Of a stretch of 64,000 bases of DNA, positions 53,936 through 63,890 are shown one piece after another (position 1 is the stretch's first letter; every line of letters starts with the position of its first letter). The notes under the pieces are model-generated. The model saw only the letters and a program-made list of their open reading frames with translations, ran no database searches and was not told the DNA's origin. A program made the position numbers and the translations under genes. The DNA is from Pseudomonas fragi (GTDB lineage: Bacteria > Pseudomonadota > Gammaproteobacteria > Pseudomonadales > Pseudomonadaceae), in assembly GCF_900105835.1 (NCBI RefSeq), contig NZ_LT629783.1, positions 1,364,001 to 1,428,000 of the forward strand, given 5' to 3'.

Positions 53936-54958
53936 TTAGATCATCTCTTCGCCGCCCTTCCCGCCGAGAGCAATTTCTCCGGCTTCGGCCATACGGCGGG
54001 CGATGGTGAGGATTTCTTTCTGCGCGGTCTCGACATCGCTGACGCGCACCGGGCCTTTGGCTTCCAGGTCGTCGCGCAGCAGCTCGGCGGCACGCTTGGA
54101 CATGTTCTTGAAGATCTTTTCCTGCACGTTCTCGTCGGAGCCCTTGAGCGCCAGCACCAGGACGTCGGAGGACACTTCACGGAGCAACGCCTGGATGCCG
54201 CGGTCGTCGACATCGGCCAGGTTGTTGAACACGAACATAAGGTCTTCGATCTGCCCCGAGAGGTCTTCGTCGATATCGCGGATCGAGTCCATCAACTGCG
54301 CTTCCATCGAGCTGTCGAGGAAGTTCATGATATCGGCCGCCCGCTTCACACCACCCAGGGAGGTACGCGCCGCATTGGAGTTGCCGGAGAACTGTTTCTC
54401 AAGAATCTGGTTGAGTTCCTTGAGCGCCGCCGGTTGCACGGTATTGAGCGACGAGACCCGCAGGATGATGTCCAGACGGGCTTTCTGGTCAAAGTGGCCA
54501 AGTACTTCACCCGCCTGATCGGGGTCAAGGTAAGCCACCACAATGGCCTGGATTTGCGGGTGCTCGAAGCGGATCACGTCGGCCACGGCACGCGGCTCCA
54601 TCCACTTGAGGCTGTCCAGGCCACTGGTGTTGCCGCCCAGCAGGATACGGTCGATCAGGCCATTGGCCTTGTCTTCGCCCAGAGCCGAGGTGAGCATTTT
54701 GCGGATGTAGCTATCGGAGCCCACACCGAGGCTGGTCTGGTCGCCGACAATCTCGACGAACTCGCTCATCACCTGCTCAACCTGCTCGCGGTGCACGTTG
54801 CGCATTTGCGCCATCGCCACACCTACCCGCTGGACCTCCTTGGGCCCCATATGGCGCAGTACCTGGGCGGCATCGGACTCGCCCAGCGACAGGAGCAAAA
54901 TGGCGGCCTTGTCGACCCGGGTCAACTTGGCATTGGCGGCGGCGCGGTTATCACTCAT
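53936..54958 (-). CDS. fliG: Flagellar motor switch protein FliG
   Basis: 340 residues with the armadillo-like N-terminal and middle domains (EHPQIQAIVVAYLDPDQAGEVL) and the torque-bearing C-terminal domain (MFVFNNLADVDDRGIQALLREV, charged ridge included). ATG 54958 (MSDNRAAA) matches the family start; another ATG lies two codons upstream. Confidence 0.97.
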   Translation of the reverse strand: MSDNRAAANAKLTRVDKAAILLLSLGESDAAQVLRHMGPKEVQRVGVAMAQMRNVHREQVEQVMSEFVEIVGDQTSLGVGSDSYIRKMLTSALGEDKANGLIDRILLGGNTSGLDSLKWMEPRAVADVIRFEHPQIQAIVVAYLDPDQAGEVLGHFDQKARLDIILRVSSLNTVQPAALKELNQILEKQFSGNSNAARTSLGGVKRAADIMNFLDSSMEAQLMDSIRDIDEDLSGQIEDLMFVFNNLADVDDRGIQALLREVSSDVLVLALKGSDENVQEKIFKNMSKRAAELLRDDLEAKGPVRVSDVETAQKEILTIARRMAEAGEIALGGKGGEEMI

Positions 54959-56732
54959 CGGCATTGATCCACTCTTTTACTACCTGGGCTACACGGCCCG
55001 GATCTTCTGCGACCAGACTCTTGATTGCATTCAACTGCGCGTCATAACCTTCGCTCGGGCTTGGCAACATGATGCTTTGCGGGCCGCTGAGGCTGACACG
55101 GTCATTGGCCAGTTCGCCATCCAGACCGCCCAGGCCACCCAGTTCGCCATCGCTGCCAATACCGGCCACCTGCTTGTTGCGCCCGTGGCCGGTGATGTTG
55201 TTGAGCACCGGGCGCAGCACGCCAAACACCAGCACCAGGATAAACAGCACGCCGAGTACTTGCTTGACCACATCCCAGAACCAGGGCTGGGAATAGAACG
55301 GGATATCGGCGATCACTTCACCGCGCTCGGTGGAGAACGGCACGTTGATCACGCTGACGCTGTCGCCACGGCTGGCATCGAAGCCCACGGCGTCCTGCAC
55401 CAGACGGGTAAAGCGCGCCAGTTGATCGGTGGTCCACGGCACCTGGGTTATTTCACCGTTGGCCGGGTTGACGTTGATCTTGTCGTCGATCACCACCGCC
55501 ACCGACAGGCGATTGACCCTGCCCTGCTGCTGCTTGGTGTGGCTGATGGAGCGGTCCAGCTCAAAGTTGCGGGTCGATTGCGAACGCTTGTCGGCCGGGT
55601 ACGGCGCCAGCATCGGCTGGCCGGTACCCGGATCCATGATTTGCTGGCCATTGGCATCGAGCAACGGCTGGCCCGGCTGGATCATGCCCGCGCCGCCCGC
55701 AGCACCCTGTCCGGTTTGCTGCGGCGCACTGGCCGGGCTCGGTGGCTGATTGCTCAGGGCCCCGGGTACACCTTGCGGGCCGTTGCTGGCGGTACGCTGC
55801 TCGCTGGTCGATTGCTCGCTGCGCAGCGCCGGTTGATCGGGGTTGAACTGCTCGGAGGTGGACTCGACCGCGCTGAAATCCACATCGGCCGACACTTCGG
55901 CCTTGTAGCGATCATTGCCCAGCACCGGCTGCAGGATATTGTGCACGCGCTGGGTGAGCATGCCTTCCATGCGGCGGCTGTAGTCGAACTGTTTACCGGC
56001 CATGGTCAGCTCGGAGTTTTCACCCTGGTCCGACAGCAGATTGCCTTTTTGGTCGACCACGGTGATCTGCGACTTGCTCAGCTCAGGCACGCTGGTGGCC
56101 ACCAGATTGACGATGGCCAGCACCTGCCCCGGCTCCAGCGAACGCCCCGCGTACAGCTCGACCAGTACCGAAGCGCTGGGCTTGCGTTCATCGCGTACGA
56201 ATACCGAGCTTTTCGGGATGGCCAGATGCACCCGGGCACCCTTGACGTTGTTGAGGCTGGAAATGGTCCGCGCCAGTTCGCCTTCAAGGCCACGACGATA
56301 GCGTGTGGCTTCCATGAACTGGCTGGTACCCAGGCCCTGGTCCTTGTCGAGAATCTCGAAACCGATATTGCCGTCGGTAGGGGTTACGCCAGCAGCGGCC
56401 AGCTTGAGGCGGGCACGGGAGACATCATCTGCCTTGACCAGCAAGGCGCCGGAGTTGGGCTCGACGGTGTAGGCAATGTCGGCGGCGGCCAGGGTTTCCA
56501 TGACCTGCTTGGCATCCATACCGGCCAGGCTGCCGTACAGCGGCCGGTAATCGGGTTGCTGGGACCACAGCACCACGGCAAAGCCGATCGCTACGCTCGC
56601 CGCCAGGCCGACCATCAGGCCGACCTGACGCAGCATGGTCATATCGCCCAGGTTGTCGAGGAAGGTCAGGCCAAACAGCGGTTTGCCGCCGCCTGCCTTG
56701 GCCGGAACATTATCCGGGAGTGCATCTGCCAT
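54951..56732 (-). CDS. fliF: Flagellar MS-ring protein FliF
   Basis: 593 residues: two membrane helices (about 39-57 and 466-486), ring-building motifs in between (YTVEPNSGALLVKADD, DKDQGLGTSQFMEATRYRRGLEGELARTI), a Pro/Gln/Ala-rich loop near 300-370 and the C-terminal FliG-binding peptide. Confidence 0.97.
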   Translation of the reverse strand: MADALPDNVPAKAGGGKPLFGLTFLDNLGDMTMLRQVGLMVGLAASVAIGFAVVLWSQQPDYRPLYGSLAGMDAKQVMETLAAADIAYTVEPNSGALLVKADDVSRARLKLAAAGVTPTDGNIGFEILDKDQGLGTSQFMEATRYRRGLEGELARTISSLNNVKGARVHLAIPKSSVFVRDERKPSASVLVELYAGRSLEPGQVLAIVNLVATSVPELSKSQITVVDQKGNLLSDQGENSELTMAGKQFDYSRRMEGMLTQRVHNILQPVLGNDRYKAEVSADVDFSAVESTSEQFNPDQPALRSEQSTSEQRTASNGPQGVPGALSNQPPSPASAPQQTGQGAAGGAGMIQPGQPLLDANGQQIMDPGTGQPMLAPYPADKRSQSTRNFELDRSISHTKQQQGRVNRLSVAVVIDDKINVNPANGEITQVPWTTDQLARFTRLVQDAVGFDASRGDSVSVINVPFSTERGEVIADIPFYSQPWFWDVVKQVLGVLFILVLVFGVLRPVLNNITGHGRNKQVAGIGSDGELGGLGGLDGELANDRVSLSGPQSIMLPSPSEGYDAQLNAIKSLVAEDPGRVAQVVKEWINADE

Positions 56733-56747
56733 GACTTGATATCGCCC

Positions 56748-57080
56748 TTAAACCGGCATCTGCATGATGTCTTGGTAAGCCTGAACCAGCTTGTTACGTA
56801 CCTGGGTCAAGGCCTGGAAAGAAACGCTGGCCTTCTGCGAAGCGATCATCACGTCAGTCAGGTCGACCCCGCTTTTGCCGATCTCGAACGCGTTGGATAG
56901 CTGGCTCGAGGCCTGCTGGGTTTCGCTGACCTTGTTGATCGCATTGCCGAGCATGTCGGAGAAACTGCTGGCACCTGCTTCGGGAGCGGCCTGCACAGCC
57001 GATTTCGGTTGTGCCATGGCGTCCATCTGCATAGCCCGCATGTCCAACATCAATCGATTAAATTCAATACCTTGGCTCAT
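56748..57080 (-). CDS. fliE: Flagellar hook-basal body protein FliE
   Basis: 110 residues, helical; links the MS ring to the rod. C-terminus [31 protein letters not shown] is the conserved part. First gene of fliEFGHIJ. Confidence 0.96.
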   Translation of the reverse strand: MSQGIEFNRLMLDMRAMQMDAMAQPKSAVQAAPEAGASSFSDMLGNAINKVSETQQASSQLSNAFEIGKSGVDLTDVMIASQKASVSFQALTQVRNKLVQAYQDIMQMPV

Positions 57081-57140
57081 GGACCAGTGCCTCCGACGAC
57101 CCGCATTTTTTTGACACTTTCACAGCGCATATTGAGGTGT

Positions 57141-57156
57141 AGCAACAAGGGTGCCA
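57141..57156 (-). promoter_or_regulatory. RpoN (-24/-12) promoter of the fliE operon
   Basis: Minus strand TGGCAC-CCTTG-TTGCT is a perfect match to the consensus, 61 bases ahead of fliE ATG. Fits FleR/RpoN activation. Confidence 0.93.
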
Positions 57157-57216
57157 GCTCATGGCCGTTTTATAACAATTACCGTTACAAAACGTCGCAG
57201 ACAAGGATAACACCTG

Positions 57217-57311
57217 CCCTTGTGGGAGCGGGCTTGCCCGCGATTTAATCGACGCAGTGAATCAGGCGCTGCGCGGTGATGCCATCGCGGGCAAGCCCGC
57301 TCCCACAAGGG
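57217..57311. repeat. REP pair between fleR and fliE
   Basis: Exact 28-base inverted arms: CCCTTGTGGGAGCGGGCTTG(CCCGCGAT) and its complement ending CCGCTCCCACAAGGG. It sits 15 bases after the fleR stop and ahead of the fliE promoter, where it may stop readthrough. Confidence 0.93.
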
Positions 57312-57326
57312 TGGAGTGAGGGAAAA

Positions 57327-58718
57327 TCAGGTTGCAGCAAACAAATAAGCCTCTACATCCATCCCCGCATCGCGCATTTGCGCCAGCTTGTAGCGCAAGG
57401 TACGCGGGCTGATGCCCAGACGCTCGGAAGCCTCTTTTCGCCGCCCGCGCTCGGCACGCAAGGTGTCGATAATCATCTGGAATTCACGCCGGCGCAGATC
57501 ATCGCCCAAAGCCCCGGCCGACTCCATAGCCTCCACCACCAACGGCTCTGAGCGCGTCAACGGCGGCAAAGGCGCGCAAGCCACAGGCCCGGCCAGGCAA
57601 AAATCTGCCGCCTCAATCAAACCGCGCTGCTGCAAAATCAACGCCCGCTGAATCGCATTGTCCAGTTCACGCACATTGCCCGGCCAAGGGTAAGCACTCA
57701 GGCACGCCTTGGCATCGGGCGAGAACCCTACCGCAGTGTGCTTCATTTTGCTGATGTATTTGGCCAGCAAGCGCTCTGCCAGCGGCAGGATATCGGCGGT
57801 GCGCTCGCGCAGCGGGCGCCAGGCCAGGGGGAATACCGAAAGGCGGTAGTACAGGTCTTCGCGAAAACGCCCCGCCGCCACTTCCCCGGCCAGATCACGG
57901 TTGGTGGTGGCGACCACGCGGATATCCAAGGCTACCGGCTTGCGCCCGCCCACCCGCTCCACTTCGCGCTCTTGCAATACGCGCAGCAGCTTGGCCTGCA
58001 AACCCAAGGGCATTTCGGAAATTTCATCCAGCAGCAAGGTGCCGCCATCGGCCTGTTCGAACTTGCCGGCCTGGGCGGCAATGGCACCGGTAAAGGCGCC
58101 CTTTTCATGACCGAACAGGGTGGCTTCGAGCATGTTGTCAGGGATCGCCGCGCAGTTGATCGCCACGAACGGCTGGTCAACACGATGGGAGTGCTGGTGG
58201 ATATAGCGGGCCAACACCTCTTTGCCGGTGCCCGACTCGCCCGAGATCAGCACCGTGGCATCACTGCGCGCCACCCGCGCGGCCAGCTCCAGCAACTGCG
58301 CACTGGCCGGCTCGACCGCCACCGGACCTTCACTGTCGGCCACGCCGAGACTGCCCAGAGCATGGCGGGCCACCAGATCAAGCAGGGCCTTGGGCTCGAA
58401 CGGCTTGACCAGATAATCCACCGCCCCTTCACGCATGGCATCCACCGCACGCTCCACAGCGCCGTGGGCCGTCATCAGCAACACCGGCAATTGCGGCTGG
58501 CTGGCGCGCAGGCGCGCAAGCAGTTGATGGCCATCGATACCCGGCATGTTGACATCACTGATCACCAGGCTAAAAGGCTCGGCGCTGACCGCGACCAGGG
58601 CTTCCTCCCCCGAGCTGACGGCGCGAAAACCGTGACCGGCCAGCAGCAGCGTGTCTGCCAGGGCCTCGCGCAACGCATGGTCGTCCTCGACCAACAGCAC
58701 GTTAATTCGCATCACCAT
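57327..58718 (-). CDS. fleR: Flagellar RpoN activator FleR
   Basis: 463 residues: receiver (Asp55, VISDVNMPGIDG), AAA+ RpoN-activating domain ([33 protein letters not shown]) and a Fis-type helix-turn-helix (RRKEASERLGISPRTLRYKL). Response regulator for FleS, driving fliE, fliL and flg operons. ATG 58718 overlaps the fleS stop; ATG 58712 is possible. Confidence 0.96.
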   Translation of the reverse strand: MVMRINVLLVEDDHALREALADTLLLAGHGFRAVSSGEEALVAVSAEPFSLVISDVNMPGIDGHQLLARLRASQPQLPVLLMTAHGAVERAVDAMREGAVDYLVKPFEPKALLDLVARHALGSLGVADSEGPVAVEPASAQLLELAARVARSDATVLISGESGTGKEVLARYIHQHSHRVDQPFVAINCAAIPDNMLEATLFGHEKGAFTGAIAAQAGKFEQADGGTLLLDEISEMPLGLQAKLLRVLQEREVERVGGRKPVALDIRVVATTNRDLAGEVAAGRFREDLYYRLSVFPLAWRPLRERTADILPLAERLLAKYISKMKHTAVGFSPDAKACLSAYPWPGNVRELDNAIQRALILQQRGLIEAADFCLAGPVACAPLPPLTRSEPLVVEAMESAGALGDDLRRREFQMIIDTLRAERGRRKEASERLGISPRTLRYKLAQMRDAGMDVEAYLFAAT

Positions 58719-59836
58719 CAGTTTGCCTCCGCGACAACGGGAATCAGCGGCAAGCTGAGCAAGGCACAGGTGCCACGCCCCAGCCGCGAACGTAATTGCA
58801 ATTGCCCCTGGTGCGCACGCACCACGGCATTGACCACCGCCAGGCCCAGACCGGTACCGGTGGCCTTGGTGGTGAAAAAAGGCTCGCCTAGACGCGCCAG
58901 CACTTGCGGCTCAATGCCACTGCCGTTGTCGCTGATACACAACCTGAGGCGGTTATCGCGGCGATACAGGTGCACCTTGAGCCGTACCTGCGGCGTGCCG
59001 GCCTGCAGGGCGTTTTCGATCAGATTGAGCAGCGCGCCGACCAGGGTGTCGCGATTGCACAGCAACTGCCCCGCGTAGGCATCACACTGCCAGCGGATCG
59101 ACACACCTTGCACATGGGTTTGCGCAGCGGCTTGCAGGGCTTGCATCAGTACTTTGGGGGTGACCCGGTCGCCCAGTGGCAGTTCGCCACGAGCAAATAC
59201 CAGCATGTCGCGCACCTGATGCTCCAGCTCGTGCAGGCGCTCCTTGAGGCGCCCGGCAAAACGCTGCTGGGTTTCCACCGGCAGGGCTTGCTCGGTCAAA
59301 TGGCTGGCGTAGATCAGCGCGGCTGACAAAGGTGTACGAATCTGGTGAGCCAGGGAAGCGACCATACGCCCCAGGGACGACAGACGTTCATGGCGGGCCA
59401 GCTGATCTTGCAGGCGCCGGGTTTCTGTCAGGTCATTGAGCGACACCAGTTGCCCGGGTTCGGCGCCCAGCGAGCGGGTGGCAATTGACAGGCGCCGGCC
59501 GTCCTTGAGAGACACTTCATGGCCATCATCTTCGCGTGGGGCAAAGCAGCGGGCGATCACATGACGCCACAACTCACCCTCCAGGGGCAGGCCCAGCAGC
59601 TCGCAGGCTGCGGGGTTGGCCTCGCGCACGCGGCCACGATCATCAATAACGATAATCCCGCCAGGCAGCAGATCCAGCAGGTGTTGCAGGCGATTGGCCA
59701 GCCGTTCTTTCTCGGCAAGCTCGGCCATGCGCTGCGCACTGACCACCGCCAGCTCGCCGGTCAACTCCGAGACACGGGCTTGCAGCAGGCTGTAGGGATC
59801 GGGGGCCGAGGACAACTGGACGGCGGCTTGAGGCAT
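58718..59836 (-). CDS. fleS: Sensor kinase FleS
   Basis: 372 residues with no membrane helix: N-terminal coiled coil, PAS domain (LLDLLPGGIIVIDDRGRVREANPAACELLG), HisKA with His in MVASLAHQIRTPLSAAL and HATPase (LIENALQAG, ISDNGSGIEPQVLARLGEPFFTTKATGTGLGLAVV). Cytoplasmic partner of FleR. Confidence 0.96.
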   Translation of the reverse strand: MPQAAVQLSSAPDPYSLLQARVSELTGELAVVSAQRMAELAEKERLANRLQHLLDLLPGGIIVIDDRGRVREANPAACELLGLPLEGELWRHVIARCFAPREDDGHEVSLKDGRRLSIATRSLGAEPGQLVSLNDLTETRRLQDQLARHERLSSLGRMVASLAHQIRTPLSAALIYASHLTEQALPVETQQRFAGRLKERLHELEHQVRDMLVFARGELPLGDRVTPKVLMQALQAAAQTHVQGVSIRWQCDAYAGQLLCNRDTLVGALLNLIENALQAGTPQVRLKVHLYRRDNRLRLCISDNGSGIEPQVLARLGEPFFTTKATGTGLGLAVVNAVVRAHQGQLQLRSRLGRGTCALLSLPLIPVVAEAN

Positions 59837-59888
59837 GGGGCGTACTCGCTTGGCTGACCGTCATAAAACAGTCCGTTAAACCAAGCGA

Positions 59889-59904
59889 AGCAATACCCGT
59901 GCCT
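59889..59904 (-). promoter_or_regulatory. RpoN (-24/-12) promoter of fleSR
   Basis: Minus strand AGGCAC-GGGTA-TTGCT, one base off consensus, 53 bases ahead of the fleS ATG. fleSR is FleQ/RpoN-dependent in P. aeruginosa. Confidence 0.85.
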
Positions 59905-59972
59905 GAATACACAACACTGCCTGCCCCGCAAGGATGCGCGGGTAAAACCTGGACAGCGTGAGCGCCGTACGG

Positions 59973-60060
59973 TTGTGGGAGCTGGCTTGCCTGCGATAGA
60001 AGCGACGCGGCCTGTCAGGCAGATCGCGGCGATGCTATCGCGAGCAAGCCCGCTCCCACA
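59973..60060. repeat. REP pair between fleQ and fleS
   Basis: TTGTGGGAGCTGGCTTGCCT(GCGATAG) with an inverted CTATCGCGAGCAAGCCCGCTCCCACA, 10 bases after the fleQ stop and upstream of the fleS promoter. Confidence 0.9.
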
Positions 60061-60070
60061 GAGTCACGCG

Positions 60071-61552
60071 TCAATCATCCGCCTGATCTTCACCTTCGCG
60101 ACGGCTCATGCCGTACTTGCGCATTTTTTCGACCAGGGTGGTACGGCGAATCCGCAGGCGCTCTGCCGCACGCGCAACGATGCCATTGGCGTCGTCCAGC
60201 GCTTGCTGGATCAAACCCTGCTCCAGCCCGCCCAGGTAGTCCTTGAGGTCCAGGCCTTCGGGCGGCAGCATCGCGTTGGCGCTGGCCACGAAGTCGGTAG
60301 TGGCGCTATTAATGGCCACGCGCTCTTCCATATCACTGCGCAGGCTGTCGACCAGTTGCTCGTCTTCGTCGTCGACGTAGCGGAATTTTTTCGGCAGCTC
60401 AACCACGCCAATCACCCCGTATGGATGCATGATCGCCATGCGCTCCACCAGGTTGGCCAGCTCGCGGACGTTGCCCGGCCATGCATGACGGCACAACGAC
60501 ATGATGGCAGCCGAGTTGAAGCGGATCGAACCGCGTTTTTCGTGCTCCATGCGCGAAATCAGCTCGTTCATCAGCAACGGAATATCTTCGACCCGCTCAC
60601 GCAGTGGCGCCATTTCAATCGGGAACACGTTGAGGCGGTAGTACAAGTCTTCGCGGAAGGCGCCGACTTCAATCATGCTTTCGAGGTTTTTGTGGGTCGC
60701 GGCAATGATCCGCACATCGGCGCACTGGGTCTTGTTGCTGCCCACACGCTCAAAGGTCCGCTCCTGCAATACACGCAGCAGTTTGACCTGCATCGGCAGG
60801 GGCATATCGCCGATTTCATCGAGGAACAGCGTACCGCCATTGGCCAGCTCAAAACGCCCGGCGCGGCTGGTGATGGCCCCGGTAAAGGCGCCCTTCTCAT
60901 GACCAAACAGCTCGCTTTCCAGCAGCTCGGCAGGAATCGCCCCGCAGTTGACCGGCACAAACGGCGCGTCACGGCGCTTGGAGTGGTAATGCAGATTGCG
61001 CGCCACCACTTCCTTGCCGGTGCCGGACTCGCCGAGGATCAGCACACTGGCATCGGTATCGGCCACTTGCTGCATCATCTGGCGCACATGCTGGATCGCC
61101 CGGCTGGTACCGACCAGGCTGCGAAACAGATTGGGCTCACGATGACGGCCGCGCTCGCGGGCCTGGTCGTACATCTCGCGATAGACCTGGGCACGGTGCA
61201 GGGAATCAAGCAGTTTGCTGTAGCTGGGGGGCATTTCGAGGCTGGACAATACCCGGCGGCGCTGGTCTTCAGGCAGGTCGAGGGCAGAAACTTCACCTAA
61301 AAGCATGATCGGCAGGAACTCATCCCACGCGGCCAGTGTCTTAAGCAGTCCTGAAAGGCCACCCGCAGTGCTCACGGTGCCCACAAGCACACAGAGCACT
61401 TCACGACTGGACGGCAAGGCGCTGACAGCCTGCTCCCACTCGTGACTAGGGCTGGTCAAATTTTCTTCGCCAAGAAAATTCAGGATCACCGCCAGATCAC
61501 GGCGGCGGACGCTATCGTCATCGATCAGCAGAATTTTGGTTTCACGCCACAT
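60071..61552 (-). CDS. fleQ: Master flagellar regulator FleQ
   Basis: 493 residues: degenerate receiver-like N-terminus ([23 protein letters not shown]), AAA+ domain with GESGTGKE and [28 protein letters not shown], and a C-terminal Fis-like helix-turn-helix ([24 protein letters not shown]). It activates flagellar genes with RpoN and binds c-di-GMP and FleN in Pseudomonas. Confidence 0.97.
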   Translation of the reverse strand: MWRETKILLIDDDSVRRRDLAVILNFLGEENLTSPSHEWEQAVSALPSSREVLCVLVGTVSTAGGLSGLLKTLAAWDEFLPIMLLGEVSALDLPEDQRRRVLSSLEMPPSYSKLLDSLHRAQVYREMYDQARERGRHREPNLFRSLVGTSRAIQHVRQMMQQVADTDASVLILGESGTGKEVVARNLHYHSKRRDAPFVPVNCGAIPAELLESELFGHEKGAFTGAITSRAGRFELANGGTLFLDEIGDMPLPMQVKLLRVLQERTFERVGSNKTQCADVRIIAATHKNLESMIEVGAFREDLYYRLNVFPIEMAPLRERVEDIPLLMNELISRMEHEKRGSIRFNSAAIMSLCRHAWPGNVRELANLVERMAIMHPYGVIGVVELPKKFRYVDDEDEQLVDSLRSDMEERVAINSATTDFVASANAMLPPEGLDLKDYLGGLEQGLIQQALDDANGIVARAAERLRIRRTTLVEKMRKYGMSRREGEDQADD

Positions 61553-61732
61553 GCAATAGCAACTTCCCTAGTCAACTCAATGCCCCGGATGGCAGGACAT
61601 ATGTAGACGTCCTAACCCTGTTGGATATCTAAGACGACTGAATACAGAATAACGTGCTAGTTAAGTCAAAAAACTGTGCCGAGTCAAATTTATGGCGGTT
61701 TAAAACGCAATTAACCACATATTCTTTAGGCC
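61553..61732. promoter_or_regulatory. fleQ upstream region
   Basis: 180 bases, AT-rich relative to the flanks, between the fliT stop and fleQ. It should hold the sigma-70 fleQ promoter. No -24/-12 element and no clear Vfr/CRP palindrome were found, and no terminator for fliT is visible. Confidence 0.45.
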
Positions 61733-62026
61733 TTAACCGAATAGATGGTAAACCTTTGACGCATTTTTTGCTTGGTTGATCTGCCCCATCTGCTCAACGA
61801 CCGACTGGCGCTCGTTGGTCGCGGCCTCCAGCAGCATGCGATACACCACCAGCAACCCCTCCAGATTTTCGCGCAACACCGCCTCATCCAGCGGTGCTTC
61901 GTCCAGCACATTCTCGACACACACGCGGCAGGCCGAGTCCAGCTCGCCGATGGCATCCCAGTTGCGCTCGGCCAGGGCATCAATCAGCGCTTCGCGGGTT
62001 TCCTGAATACGTTGCAGTTGGCTCAT
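61733..62026 (-). CDS. fliT: Flagellar chaperone FliT-like protein
   Basis: 97 residues, helical (MSQLQRIQETREALIDALAE to INQAKNASKVYHLFG). Start ATG 62026 has GAGGAG at ideal spacing. Position after fliS fits the small FliT/FliS' gene of Pseudomonas; sequence is poorly conserved, so the name rests partly on position. Confidence 0.8.
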   Translation of the reverse strand: MSQLQRIQETREALIDALAERNWDAIGELDSACRVCVENVLDEAPLDEAVLRENLEGLLVVYRMLLEAATNERQSVVEQMGQINQAKNASKVYHLFG

Positions 62027-62042
62027 GACGCACTCCTCTGGC

Positions 62043-62432
62043 TTATTGCGGGGCGATGGCATCCCAACCACTTTTTACAGTGATCAGCAGGCGCGCCACT
62101 TCATCGATGATTTCCGGGTCGTTCTTGGCATTGGCCAGGGTCAGACGCACGGCCATGTACTCGTACAGGCTGTCCAGTTGCTCCAGCGCCGCCTTGTCGT
62201 CGGTCTTTTCTTCATCCAGGCCCTGACGCAAGCCGGTGATGATATCGATGGCCTTGGTAATCAACATGGCCTTCTGCGGGATATCGCCACGGCTCATCGC
62301 GCCCTTGGCCTGGGCCATGCGGTCCAGACCGCCTTCCATCAGCATCTGAATCAGACGGTGGGGGCTGGCTTCGGAGATTTGAGCGTGGGAATTAACCTTC
62401 TGATACTGACGAAGGGCGCGCATCGGGTTCAT
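62043..62432 (-). CDS. fliS: Flagellin chaperone FliS
   Basis: 129 residues, five-helix FliS fold (MRALRQYQKVNSHAQISEASPHRLIQMLMEGGLDRM). It binds the flagellin C-terminus and FliW-like partners before export. Between fliD and fliT as usual. Confidence 0.95.
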   Translation of the reverse strand: MNPMRALRQYQKVNSHAQISEASPHRLIQMLMEGGLDRMAQAKGAMSRGDIPQKAMLITKAIDIITGLRQGLDEEKTDDKAALEQLDSLYEYMAVRLTLANAKNDPEIIDEVARLLITVKSGWDAIAPQ

Positions 62433-62492
62433 GTTTCTACCTCATAACGGTGTCAGGCAAAAATGACTGGTTCTTGATGCTTATATCGACCG

Positions 62493-62516
62493 GCGCGGCG
62501 CAAGCTTTAGCCGCGC
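62493..62516 (-). terminator. GC hairpin between fliD and fliS
   Basis: GCGCGGC-10 bases-GCCGCGC follows fliD. It lacks a T-run, so it may only attenuate or stabilise the transcript. Confidence 0.35.
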
Positions 62517-62528
62517 AAAGGGCCGACA

Positions 62529-63890
62529 TCAGCTGGTTTTAGGGTTATTCAGCGAGTTGAGCGTGGTCATGATGCTGGAGCTGCTGGCGTTGATCTTGGC
62601 GATCAGGGTGTCCATGGCGGTGTACTTGGAAGTCAGCGAAGTTTTCAGACTATCCATGCGTCGATCCAGATCCGCTTGCTGCGTCGTAAGGTCAGTCAGC
62701 TTGGTATTCAAGTCAGTCACGCGACTGGCCAGCAGACCCGTAGTGCCGACGTAGCTATCGGTCGCCTTGGTCATACGCGCCACCAGCCCGGTATCACCAG
62801 TGAATGCCTTGGCAATTTCAGTTGCGCCATTGGGCTTGGCAACTGCTGCATCCCACTGCTTGTCATCCAGCGTCAGCAACCCGGTTTTTTGATCGGTACT
62901 GATACCCATCTGGGACAAGTTGCCCATACTCGACGAGCCAGAGTTTTGCAGCAGCTCGTTACGAATACCGCTGACCAGTTGACGCATCGACGCGTCGCCG
63001 GTCAGGGCGCCCGAGGTGGTGGTTGCCGAGTCACCGGTGGCCGTGACCTTGGTTTGCGTGTTGATACTGGTCAACAGCGCGTTGTAGGCACTGACAAACG
63101 ACTGCACCGAGGTTTTCAGCGTTGCCGTATTAGAAGCCACGGTGATGGTGGACGCTTTGGTATCAATCAGCTCCAGGGTCACACCACTGATGGCGGAAGT
63201 GACCTTGTTGCTCGACGACTCCATGGCGATGCCATCGATGGTGTATTCCGCATTCACCGGCGCTTTACCGGCGTCGTAGCCAGTCGACAGCTCTGAATCA
63301 CCGCTGATGGTGATATCGGTACCCTTACCCGTGGTCTGCGAGCCAATTACCAGACGCGAACCATTGGCGTCGGTCAAAACGTTGGCGCTTATGCCCTTGG
63401 ACTGCAACTGCGTGTTGATCGCTTCACGTGTCTGCTGAAGGGTTGCGCCTGCGGGGATAGAGACATTGTAGTCAGAGCCGGACTGCGAGATGGTCAGGGT
63501 CGTAGGCTCAGTGCCCGAGTTTACGACCGAGGAAGTACCACCCTCAAACACCTTACTGGTGATTTTTGACGAGGTCGCCAACTTGCTCACGTCCAGCGCA
63601 TAGGTGCCGGTGGAGGCTTTGTCATCAATGGTGACTTTGGAAATTTTTTCGTCTGACGACGTAGCGGCCAGACCGTTGAAACTGGAAACGCTGTTGAGCT
63701 TGGCAATGGCTGCACGATAGGTTTCGAGCGACGCTTTTACCGTACCCACTGCGGACAACTGAATGGTAGTGTCTTTTTGTTGCGCGGTAATCTGGCTTTG
63801 CTTGGGTGCTTTTTCAGCATCAACCAAGGCTTTCACAATCCCGATGGTGTCAAAACCCGAACCAACACCGGTAATCGTTGAACTGGCCAT
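62529..63890 (-). CDS. fliD: Flagellar filament cap protein FliD
   Basis: 453 residues. N-terminal ITGVGSGFDTIGIVKALVDAEKAPKQSQI with heptads, a variable middle (domains D2-D3, rich in Ser/Thr) and a C-terminal coiled coil (TKLTDLTTQQADLDRRMDSLKTSL, YTAMDTLIAKINASSSSI). It caps the filament and in Pseudomonas also binds mucin. Confidence 0.95.
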   Translation of the reverse strand: MASSTITGVGSGFDTIGIVKALVDAEKAPKQSQITAQQKDTTIQLSAVGTVKASLETYRAAIAKLNSVSSFNGLAATSSDEKISKVTIDDKASTGTYALDVSKLATSSKITSKVFEGGTSSVVNSGTEPTTLTISQSGSDYNVSIPAGATLQQTREAINTQLQSKGISANVLTDANGSRLVIGSQTTGKGTDITISGDSELSTGYDAGKAPVNAEYTIDGIAMESSSNKVTSAISGVTLELIDTKASTITVASNTATLKTSVQSFVSAYNALLTSINTQTKVTATGDSATTTSGALTGDASMRQLVSGIRNELLQNSGSSSMGNLSQMGISTDQKTGLLTLDDKQWDAAVAKPNGATEIAKAFTGDTGLVARMTKATDSYVGTTGLLASRVTDLNTKLTDLTTQQADLDRRMDSLKTSLTSKYTAMDTLIAKINASSSSIMTTLNSLNNPKTS

